Origin: Marthasterias glacialis
Lineage: Eukaryota; Echinodermata; Asteroidea; Forcipulatida; Asteriidae
Length of the DNA: 64,000 bases
Assembly (NCBI GenBank): GCA_911728455.2
Contig: OU452228.1
Coordinates: 19,185,224 to 19,249,223, forward strand
Reading direction: 5' to 3'
Under the pieces are notes generated by a model. The model saw only the letters and a list, made by a program, of their open reading frames with translations. It made no database searches and was not told where the DNA came from. Positions 46,801 to 58,800 of the stretch are shown one piece after another; positions within the stretch are counted from its first letter, which is position 1; every line of letters starts with the position of its first letter. The translations under genes were made by a program, and so were the position numbers.

Positions 46801-49800
46801 CAGCTGTTCAGGCGACCACAAGTTTTGTCCATGCTGCTCTAACTTGAGCTATGTTAACATCCCTTCTGTGTCTCCAAGCAGCTTTTGGATGTAGCTAGAA
46901 AGGTTTTTGGCTGGCGACCTCTATGAGATGGAAGTGAACAGGCAACATGTTCTTGTAGGTTCGGCTTTTCTCAGGACATGTCCAATGAATTGCAGTTGTT
47001 GTTGAAGTAGATGAAGAAGTAGTTTGGTGCCTGTTTTTTCACAGATTGTCCTGTTAGGGATGTGCACTGGATGCCCAGCATGACGCAATTTAAACAACCT
47101 TAACAGTCAAATGTGTATGAATTATTCAATAGTTTGCTGTACTTTTGTCTTTGTAGGTTGCTCATGAGACAGAGGTCAAAGCTCAGGTCAAGCTGAAGTT
47201 CAATGATGTCACGGGCAAAACGGTTGTCATCACAAGAAATTGCGTTGTCACTCAGAAGGTTGGAAGAGTTACGAACTAGCAATATGTAATCACTTAAAGT
47301 CGACACTTGTGTCCTTCACCCTTTAGCACTTGCCCACAATTAAGAGTCATTTACTCCTTGAACGCACCATGGATACTCACAAGATTTTCTACTGTGCATA
47401 GAAATCCTTAGATAACTTTTATTGTGATTATTTTCTTGTGTTGCAAGTTTAGTGTAGAGGATGAAATTACCTTTCAAATGATTTGCACAGTTGTTTTGTT
47501 TGCTTTTGCCAAATCAAAGCTTTGAGGTTTGAAACATAAGATAGATCAACTAAAATTTGGAAACTGTGTAAGGTTAAGTAAACGTCTGTTACATCGAAAA
47601 ATGTGAACGAAAGTTTGCTCAGCAGCTGTTAAATGTCAAAACAATTTGATAACGAGAGGATTAAATCTGAGAATTTCTTGTTTGTCATTACTAGTTGAAG
47701 AAGGCAGAGTTTAAATCTATGGAAGGTGTGGTCCTTAGAACTAATGATCTTGGTGAGGTAAGATGGGATTTCTTTGATCATATATTTTACCAAGTAAATT
47801 AACCCTAGTGGTACCAAATTCATCAAAATCAATCGGCTGGTTTTGCTTGATTTCAATTGATCCAGTACACCAACAGATTGAAACATTTAGTTGAATTTGA
47901 TGGATTTGCATCTTTCAGCATATGAAATCCTGGTTGCTTTTGATGGAGTTGGTCTTTTACCCCTTTAGAACATTTTGAACTGATTTTTTAGTGTTTAGTG
48001 CACTGGTTGATTATGATTGATTCGGTACAGTTGCATATGGACTGTCGAACAGTCGATTGAGGGTTAATCACATAAATTCATGAAATTTAAATGCAAAATC
48101 AAAATCAAAATCTGCTCAAAGATGACTGCGTTTCAAACCAAACTATTTCATGGTTTCATAAAAGTTTACCAAACCTTTCAAAGTAGGAGTATTTTATAAG
48201 ATAAAAGGAAGGTACCAGAGATAGACCGGAAACTGTATTATTACATTTCTGAAAGAATTCCGAGACTTTCGGATTTGTTTCATGCTTGTGTTTTGTTGTT
48301 TTAATTTTCCCTTTTCAGAAAGTCAGCCTGAGCTCCAAATGTGCCGAGTTAGATCGTGAGGTAAATACATCTTGAAACTCATCAACTTTTGGTTCCTGTA
48401 TTTATTTATTTATTGTTTAATGCTCTTACTGTCTGACCATTCAGTATCATCCACTTTGGTTTTGAATAACAGATAAACTATGCCAGCCTGGAGTATGATA
48501 ACATGTGGTGAATGCATCCACACAGTACACAGTCAACCCTCCTACTGTCTGACCATTCAATCTTATCCACTGTGGTTTTGAATAACAGATAAACTAGGCC
48601 AGCCTGGAGTATGATAACATGTGGTGAATGCATCCAAACAGTACACAGTCAACCCTCCTACTGTTTGACCATCCAATCTTATCCACTGTGGTTTTGAATG
48701 ATAGATAACTGCTGGCCTGCATTGTGATATCATGTGGTGAATGCATCGACACGGTACACAGTCAACCCTCCTACAGTCTGACCATCCAATCTCATCCACT
48801 GTGGTTTTGAATGATTGATAAACTATGACAGCCTGCAATATAATATCATGCGATGAATGCATCGACACAGTCCATACATGTACACAGTTAGTTCTGTGCA
48901 CAGTTGTGCCACCATTCACAAACCATGCAGTTAATGGTTTCAGTCAGTTGGTCAACTCACTGGAAAATGGTACCAAGAGTAGGAGGGTTAACCTTGGAAG
49001 ATATTTCAGAAGCACTTGGTCGCTTTTGTCTTGCAATGAGAATAAGAGGGACGAACAACTCTGTGTTTCAACACCATGACCTACTTTATGTATTTTAGAA
49101 ATTATCCCCCATGTTAAAGTTTCTCTGAATATTTTTCCTTACGTTCGTCTTATTTATTGACAGATGGTGGCATCTTTAGGAGTCTCCAAACCTGTCTTAA
49201 ATAACGTAATTTTTTGTCATCAAGAAGAAGCATGTTGGTAGGTGAATCTTGACTCATTAAGACATTGCAATTCCTATGACAGTCCGTTTTTTCTAAATTC
49301 TCCACTCACACCTTTTTATTTAACCGGTTGCCGCAGGGATTCTTTTTTTTTTTAAACTAATGTGTCATTTCAAAGCCACCGTAAGATAAAACTAATATGT
49401 CATTTCAGAGCCACTGTAAGATAAAACTAATATATTGTGATCTGTGGTCATTGGGTGAACCTGATCTTGTTCCATTATATAAATGAGTTAAATGAATTAC
49501 AAAAGAGTTCAATTCAATAATTGCGATCAAAATATGAATAATGAACCTCGCCTTCTATTTTACAGGCCTCTGAGTGAAGGCAAGCATCTGAAAGGCAAGT
49601 TTGATGAGATATTCGCAGCAACAAGGTGAACTATTCTTCTTTAACTATCAGAGCTTTACACACCCACACAAATTTTCGTGTCGGCCCAAAGACAAAGCGA
49701 ACTAAATTGCTATGTTTGTGATAGATCGATCCATTAAGCCCCATCCACTGTGCACGTGCGTCATATGCACCAGCGTGTTTGTCGGACTTTTATCAGACTT

Positions 49801-52800
49801 TTGGCTGTGCATTCACGTCTGTGATTGGTCAATACAGCAAGGGCGGGGCTTAATGGATCAGTCTATTGTGGTTGAAGTGTTTGCCCTAATTTACATAGAT
49901 TAAGATGAAACCACGGTATGCTCATTACTTTTCAAGTTGAGCAGAAAGCAATGAGAAAGGACTTGGAAAGCACCCAGAATTCGGACATAAATCTTTCCAA
50001 GGTATTAATCCTTATCCTTGATAAAAAGAATCACTCAGGGCTACAAATGGGTACCTGCGAGGGTAGAGGTTGTTATTGTGTTGAAAAGCCTTTGGAGCGC
50101 CATGGCAGCTTGGGGCTGTATACTCCCCAGGGAGCTGAGAAAGATTACAGGAATGTTATTGGCCCAATGACCAGGGCATTAATGTAAAGTGCATTGAGAC
50201 GTTGTTGTGAAACGGGCTATATAAGAACTAGTTATTATTGTTTTATTATTATCATTTACATGCAAACTATTTCTGGGTAGATATACGATTGACGTTTATA
50301 GATACAACTTAAGGGCGCCCTCTTTTGGTTGCTGTCAGTCAACCATATGACTTGTATACACGCCTCTGGACAATCCATTGTTTAGCGTGTGCAGGCATTT
50401 ACCTATCGTGCTGCACTATGGTTCCCTGCGTACAAAGAGGGACAAAGGGTACTGGAATTCATTCTCGAAATCTCCTTTTTCTGGCAGTTAGTTGTGCGAT
50501 TCCCGATTCCAGACCTTCATCCTTTTGTTGTACAAACAAGGATTATGAGAGATCAATAAGCTGAAAGCGAACTGAAAAATTCCAGTGCATTCTATGAGAA
50601 CGGTTGTTGTCTTCAATTTATTTAGTCAGGGCTTCATTGTGACAATGATCTTCTCAAAACAACTAATTACCTCAGAAATTCTGCAAAGTTCCAAAAAATA
50701 ATACTGCGCAGAGGAATGGCAAAGACTTTTTAATACCATCGTAAAGTGGTTAAGTTTCAATTTCTGTTTTTAAGATGTACACCAATATCTTGGTAAGGGA
50801 GCTGCAATATTCCATATTTTGATAAATTCTCATATTTATTCGGGCAGATACATCAAAGCATTAGAAGTCATCAGGAAGTTGAGATCAGAGCAGGTGAGTT
50901 TTTGTGGAAACGGAGAAAAAGAAGGGGAATATATAACTCACAACCCCACCCCTACTTCATGAAGTATACCGATTACCACTTTAGGAAGTTGTTCTCTCAT
51001 ACTGTAGCCATCCTTTGTCTGTTCTGCAGGTATTTCTGTGGCAGATGTTCTGACAGTCTGTCTCCCTTTGGAATTCACTACCTATATCCTGCTTTCCTGC
51101 CTTTTATAACCTGTCCCATTATAAACACAATATCAATGGTCATCTTTCTACTTATTGATTTCCTCGTTTCATCTCCTTTCCCCTTGTTAGCCCTCGCCCT
51201 GAGTGGCCTGTTTTAGGGCCTTGTGATTGGCAACTTCCTGTAAAAAAAAGTTAATCTAAGTCTAACCAACTTGTCCTCCTAACAACGTGTTTGAGAGTGA
51301 ACCTAGGGTTTCTGCCTGTTCTCACCCGTACACTGAAGCTGTGCCGGGAAGTAAAATAAACGAAGAGCCATTCTGATATCTTTTTTGTCCATGTACTGCA
51401 TCTCTTTGGGACTCCTTGCCTGGTGCATGATTCCATCCATCCTACAATCTGAACTGTTTTAAGAGGAACATCAATTCATGCCTTCAGCTGCCCTAAAATA
51501 TCTTAATTGATTTTCCTTCTTGTAGCCCCTTAGCAAGATTGGCTTTTAGCCCCGTTTGGGAAGAATTTACATAAAAAAAAAAGACAAATTACCTCCCGTG
51601 GGAGTCGAAAACATCCTCTCAGATTTTGAGGAGAACGGTTTTGAATTGTGTCCATCCAGTAATCCAGTATTTGAGGGATGTGCCTTTGGATCTGTGCGTT
51701 CTATATACATGGTTGTTGACGTTTGACATTTGTTTCTATCCTGACAGAGTACCAGCATTCGTGAGTTCAAAACTGATGTGAAATATCTGAAGGAGCGGAA
51801 AGACAAGGCCAAGGAGGTCAGTAGCCAACTTCTTAAAAGTGACTTGGATCTAAACCCCCTTTTTTTATATATGCGGCCTCATTGCATATGGGATGCAGAA
51901 GTGCTATATTTTTCCGTATTCAACGAGTGGCGTGTGATAACGAATAATATTATATCACACGATTCATTTGGCTCTGATTATTATTAATGACAGCTAACTA
52001 CGGAGCTGGAGTCGAAGAAAAAGACGCTGGGCGCAGCTAAGGAGTCGGTCAACCACATCATGAAAGAGCTACAACCGTTAGTGGTAGGTAAACATGAGTT
52101 TTTATTTGAAAGCACACAGTGTAAAGTCGGCTATTTTTGTTTTGTTTTTTGTGTTTGTTTGTTTGTTTTTTCTTGAAGGGGGCAATTTTTTTAAAGTATT
52201 TGTTATGCGAGAATACCAAGCGTGGCACGTGGGAGTTTTATCAAATTCCTCTAATGATTGGTCAGTGAACCATTTGCGTGGAAAAATTAGAGCCCTCGAT
52301 GCGTCTGAAATCCCAAACCCAAGTTGCGTGTAAAGGTGGCTTCTATCGGGAACTATCTATAGCTTTGTTTTTCACACGTCTTTTTGTAAAGCATTGCATG
52401 CTCAGGTGCTTTCTGAACCCAGTGGGGAAAACAAGTAAACAGAAACATCTGGTGGGATTTGAACTCAGGACCCTCTGCATTGTAGAGCAGATGTCTGAGC
52501 TAGCATTGTATTATGGTAATGCAGTCTTTATTATCAAGATGCACTTCTTTTTGATGGGAGACTTTTGAGACGATAGCGGGCGTCCCACAGACCGGTCCTT
52601 TTCCATTGTTTTCATCGCTGAGAACAATGGAAAAGGACCGGTCTGTGGGACGCCCGCTATCGTCTCAAAAGTTTCCCATTCACCACAATTTGGAAACCGA
52701 CAATTTTGTAGTCTACTAACAATTCTTTTCTCTTTTCCTGAAAACAGAAAAGGATTTATGAGATTGAGGATCGAGAAGAAGAAATTAATCTCCTGAGCAC

Positions 52801-55800
52801 TGAAGTTGGTAAGAAAAAATATCCCCGGCTACATTTGATTGGAAAGGGAAGCATGCCTCGACCCAAACTATCCCCAAACTCTGAAATGTGTCCTCTGGTT
52901 TCGCCTGGGTTTGATTTGAGTATTTAGCCAGAGCGTTAATCTTTGGTTTGGGTGTTAGCTTACTGTTTGTGGGGTGTTTTTGTAAAATTTGACAGAACTG
53001 ATTCGGAAGTCATCTTTGAATTATTGGTAGAAACTGAGAGAATTGTAACATCATCTTAGGATGACGTTGTTTTTTATTGTTTAATGTAAAATCCATTTTT
53101 AGTTTGATTAAAGTTGGATTGAAACACTGAAAAATCAATGGAAATTAAAGTTTTCCTGACGGCCTTATCTCTTGGTGAGGGTTTTTGTATTTCAATCTTG
53201 CTTGTCTCTTTCCAGCCAAACGCAAAGCTGAGAAAAGTCAGATGGATAAGAACAAGAAAGAAATCGAAGATAAATTGGAGTTCATCTTCCAAGGTTTGTA
53301 CAACAATGTTAAGATTTAATCTGTGATGTGTAGAACTTTGAATCGGAAACCATTCCTCAAGTGTCAGTTTGCAGAATGATAAATGTGTTCAAAGCTACCA
53401 TGTTAATTATATTTGCCATTTACTCATGTGACTCCTCTCTCATTAGGTATTTATATGTGTTTTATGTACTTTGGTTTATATTTCTTTGTTGTAAATACAA
53501 AAGCGCCATGAACGCCTTTTTGTCGGATACCGTCGCTATATAAATTGCCATTATTATTATTATTATCATATTTAAATAGGAAGAACTTTTGGATTCCTTT
53601 AAAATCAAGTTTGTTGCCTTATATAAAAAAAAAGTTTCTTTTTTTATTCATTCAAATCTTAATGTCAAAGTTACAAAAGGCCTTTTTACATTATCAAGCC
53701 CCCATCCGTGCCGAAAGCTACATGTTTCCAATCCAAGTTGACTTCATAAAATTTCAACACAGCTCTGCTTTCACACTGCCCGACGTGAAATCAGCTTTTT
53801 TTACCACACATGTAATTCTTTACCAACCCTTGACCCACCCCCCAAGCTTGGTTTGTTTTGTCACGGATTGAGCGCTCTACATGGGTCAATGCTGGATTGA
53901 GATGTTGTGTTGTGCAAAGGTCAGTCAAACTTACACAGGTCGGACCCGTGTCCAACATGGAGATTTTTTTGTAGTGTGAAAAGGCCTTTTGTTAAAGCCC
54001 CAGCTCAACATTGGTAAGAAGAAAAACAAATGTTCACAGATTTACATTTACCTTGCATGGTACGAAGATAATGATGGTAGAAAACTGTCCTTGAAAATAT
54101 TTCTGCCTGAAGTGTTTATTGTTCTTTATATAATAAATGAAATAAGATAATTTATGAAATAAGATCAAAAATGAAAACTCTATAGGAATGCGTACAAAAA
54201 TGCTGAATGAATGTTTACCATTTTCTCGCAAATGGAACATCGAAATGAGCTAAAATGTTCACAGGTTGGTTTTATTACAAATATCTTGATTTGTGCAAAG
54301 AATGGAAGTATTTACAGTCAGTTTACCAATGTTGAGCTGGGGCTTTAAATAGATTTATTTCTTTTAGTTTCTATCTATTTTGTTTATCTTTCTCATGTTA
54401 TATATTTTAATTCTGTTAGTATATCCATTTTGTATTTATGTGTCTATGAATTACTGGTGATGTTGTCTAGGCTTTGCCCAATATGCTGCGAGGACAGAAG
54501 CACCATAATGCTTAGAAACGTACTGTTAAGTGTGGTATTAAAATAATTTTTATTATTATTGCAGTTTCCTGCAAGAATTTACTAATATTTTTAAATAAAA
54601 AAAAAATCTAAAAAGTTGAAGTCCTGGACAAAAATGGCATATCTTCAAATCCTCAACTTAAGCACTGCAAATTTATCTTATCTTATTATTATTTGTCACT
54701 TTAATATCCATTTTTCCAGGTTCTAATGACGAGCTTCGTACAATTTATCAGGAGCACCAGGCAAAGATTGAAGAGAAAGAAAAACTTTACACTCAGGTAT
54801 ACACAGCTTCTCATGTTTGGAAGAAAATTAATACAACTGAACAAAGATATTGACAAAATAGGGAGACCGCCAACATTAGGGCTGGATAGCTCAGTCGATA
54901 GAGCGTCGGTACGTATAGCCGGTGGTGGTAGGTGCAAATCCGATTCCAGGCAATTTCGCCTTTGTTCAGCCCAAAATTAAATACAACTATGTCAACGAGA
55001 AATCCAAGCTATCATTTCTGCAGATTTAATTGTTGAGTGCTATTTGGAACGGTAAAGTTTACAGTACAGTAAAGTTTACAGGGGGACTTGTGATTTGTCC
55101 GCTTTTTCCCTGTAATCAGGATTTTTTCATTAATTTCCAATTGCCTTCAAATCTTTTTTGAAAAGGTAAACTTGACTTCAGGAGGGCACAAAATAAATAA
55201 ATAGCCCTTGTGTTAAAAAAGAAAAATTGACTGGAGCGGGATTTGAACCTGTGACCACCGGCTAAACGTTATTTGAAACAAAAAATGACGGAAATCAGAT
55301 TTCTAAAAAATAATAATAACTAAGTTTAATAAAGTGCACAACTCCCTATTACATGCAGGCGAGGAATTTGCAGATTTGTTATTTTCTCAAAAATCTCCTT
55401 GAACCTTCAAATTTTCTTGAAAAAAAGTAAAGAAGTCACCAAAGGGAGAAAGAAATAGTCTGCATTGTGAGAGAAAAAAAATGTAATTTTGTACTTCTGG
55501 TGAGTCTGTAAACCTCCTGAGTAGAAACGTCAGAGGTTCCGGGTCTAAAATAAGAGAAATTCCAGTCCCACAAGACAGTTTTTCAGGAATTTTCACAATC
55601 ATAAATCTCATCCCTGCACACGATCAAAGGTGCTAAATACAAATTTTTACGACTTAAGTCTCACACAGAAGCAAAGCTTTGTAATGTGTCAAGCAAGTTT
55701 GTGTTGCTGACTTCTCTTTGAAATTCGACTCTCTAGTGAGAATTTTGATTTTAAATCTTTTTGTTTTTTGCCTTCTTGTGTATAAAATACTTTGTGTCTA

Positions 55801-58800
55801 GACTGAGAAGAAGGTAATCAAACTTGAAAAGAGTCTACAGCAGGGAAATGACAAGAAATCACAACTTCTCATAAAACAAGGAATGCTGGAACAAGAGCAT
55901 GAGGTAAGAGGATTTATGCCTTGGGTCTTGGGGCCCCTCTTGTTTTGGATCTTGTTGCACCCTGTCTTGGGCTCGAAGTCCACAAGGCTGCACGGCTTGT
56001 AGCTCACAATTTTTACAAGGCCAGAAATAAACGTGAACAAATATCTGTACAGTTTACCCAGTTGTTGCCGGGATTCTTCCCTTTTTCCTGTCCAGCCTGA
56101 TGGGATTATTTTCTCGGAGTTTGAGAGTTCCGCTGACACTAAGAAACCTGGACTTGACAAAGCCAAGAGAATAAAGATTCTCTTTGTTGCACCATGATTT
56201 TTGTTTTTTCTATCGAGAAAGTGTCATATATATACCAGGAGGATTGCAAAACCTTGACGATTGGTACTAAATCCAGAACCAAGGCTGGATCCCCTGTTCA
56301 CTCTGCCTTGCCTCCATTGAGCCGAAATACAATGAATGAACAAATGTGGAAGCCTCGCTGTGTCTCGTAATCCTCTTGGAACAAAACGACAAAGGTCTGG
56401 AATTGGGTATTACACAATAACGCTTGCAAAATAACCAAACTTTTGCAATAAACTGAGCGCCATCTGTCCTCGGGCGTGTGCGTGATCTGTGCATGCTTGA
56501 CAGTGGAATGTCTGGGCGACTTTTGTTCAGATCTTCCGATTTTACACAATGACATAAAGTCATCTGTTTGCTGGCTCGATAAACATTTTTTGGGGTACAC
56601 CACTGCTGGGGCCAACTGGCTTACTGTTTTCATTGGAACAAGTGCCGAGATGATGTAGCTAATTTTCATTAAATGACAGCAGATGTCCATTAAAATGAAT
56701 AGGCTAAATTTCTTTTCGTTGTGTGCTGAAACTTGTTTTTGTTGTTTGAGTTCATAGGGTGTGTTTATTCTTTAATTGAAAATTGAACTTGCTGCATTAA
56801 CACTTCTACTCGACTCAAAATACACACAAGATGTCAGGGCAGCAGTGTGGTCTGGTTATGCACAAGGCAGAAGCTTTCGACATTACGTCGCAAGTTTGCT
56901 TATGTTTATGCAAATTAATGCTCCCACTGGAGGGGCGGGGTCGGTACTTCAAAATCTTCACAATCAATTTTTAAATATTTATAAGAAAGATTGTCTATGA
57001 AAAAAGGTGTATTTACACTTCAAAAATACATTCTTAATTTGTAATGAATGAAAAGTCCATTTTACATGGCCTTTAATGAAATAGTTGATTTTTTTTTAGA
57101 AGAAACCTTTTAATGTTTCTTTTGTTTGATTTACAGCAACATCTTGAAACGATAAAGAATCGTGTTAAAAGGATTAAAAGGTTTGCCTCGGAAATGCAGT
57201 TTGTTGGTGAGTCAGAAGAATCAACAACCATACCTTCGGACAGTTTGATTTGTCAGTCAGTTAAAATATGTCTGTTCGGCTGATTTGTTCAATAGGTATT
57301 AGTTATTTATAAACCCCCCCCCCCCCAAAAAAAAAAATGGAGAAAAAAAAAAAAAATAAATAAATAAAACCAACCGAACACTTCATTGTTGAGTTCCTTG
57401 TATCCTGGTATATATCTGCAGCTGGTTATCATTATAAAACATGGCTGTACTGCACCAGCACCAGCCTATTTTCAAACACTGTTTAATATTTTTTGCTTTC
57501 TATTTAAAGATGAAATAATAGGATTGGTAAAGCTAATGGTGCAGTATTCTTACTCTGTGTGATTCAATATATACATGAAGAAAAAAAAATGTGTGAAAAT
57601 TTTGGACTCGATCTGTTGATCGAGTCAGGAGAAAATCGTGCACACTTTTTTAGCATGTGAACATATTCTTTATTTTCTCAACTTTGACAGTATCTCGGAC
57701 AAATATTTCTATAAATGATTGCTACTGGCATGAAGTTCATAATCAGTAAGCTTTCAGACCGATGTTTTTTGGATGGACACCAATCCTGTATTCTACCTTA
57801 AAATAGATGTTAAATTTGCATCGGGTATAAAGAAAACTTTTTGTGTTTTACCCATATACTGATGTGTGTTAAGCACTGTACACTCGGTACTTTCCCGAGT
57901 CCTGTGAAAAAAAACCCCACAGGCATATTACTCGAGTGGGATTTTTCAAAGTATTCAAGGAAAGTACTGAATAAACTGTGCTTAACACACATGGCAGGCC
58001 TTGATCTCAACCGAGGCCACCAAGGCCATTGGCCTCATGCCCTGTTGAGTTGGCCAGTATGCCCTTCAGAAAAATTGCACTGTCACTACCAACTTGGCCA
58101 GCATGCCCTTGTACAATTTCTCTGATTTGGCCAGCAAAGGCCTGCCCCCGTTTTTCTTAAGATCGAGGCCTGACATGTGTGTATAGGTAAAACATGAATA
58201 ATAATCTGTCTATTAATAAAAGAAATATTAAAATATGCAAAAGATTATGTCTCTTGTGTTGGTGTATCGCAAATCAGTCAAGATTGTGTATATTTTAGGA
58301 AAGGAGTGATTCTATTTGTCATCAAAGTGTTTTTTTAGTCCACAATTTGTTGTCTTTTTATACTTAGGATTTACCAGCACTGTCTTCTCTGATGACAAGG
58401 TGGATGAATTTGTTGAGTTGATGGATCAGGAGTTGAAGAAAATGGACGCAGAGGCCAAGGAGTCATTGGTAACTTGGATTAGTAACAATTGAACTGCAAC
58501 TAGCTAACTAAAACTACACTATAACTAGCAACTTTCATTGGAGTAGTTGAGAAAATCTGGAGTCATGTGTTTGGGAGTAAGCAACACAGAGGTTGTGAGA
58601 AATTGGGTTTTCTTGCCAACACTGTGTGTGGATTCATATCTAGTTGCTATTAAATCCTATAGACCTTTATCATGGTGTGGCCATCTTGATTTTCTCCCAT
58701 TCAAACCAATGTAACCAAACCGAGGCTGGAAGGGCAAATAGTCTGGTTCCTTTTTGTGCAATGAATATTAGAATCTATTACTGTTATTGGATACAGGGAA

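Noticed and set aside
52561-52672. pre-miRNA hairpin
   Set aside because: Arms are fully complementary without bulges and extend 50 bp, which fits a MITE or inverted duplication better than a metazoan miRNA precursor; small-RNA data would be needed to reconsider.
54875-54975. Functional tRNA gene
   Set aside because: A- and B-boxes are present but the acceptor stem and anticodon loop do not form, and it belongs to a repeated element. The same applies to 17.5, 18.8, 52.4 and 63.3 kb.
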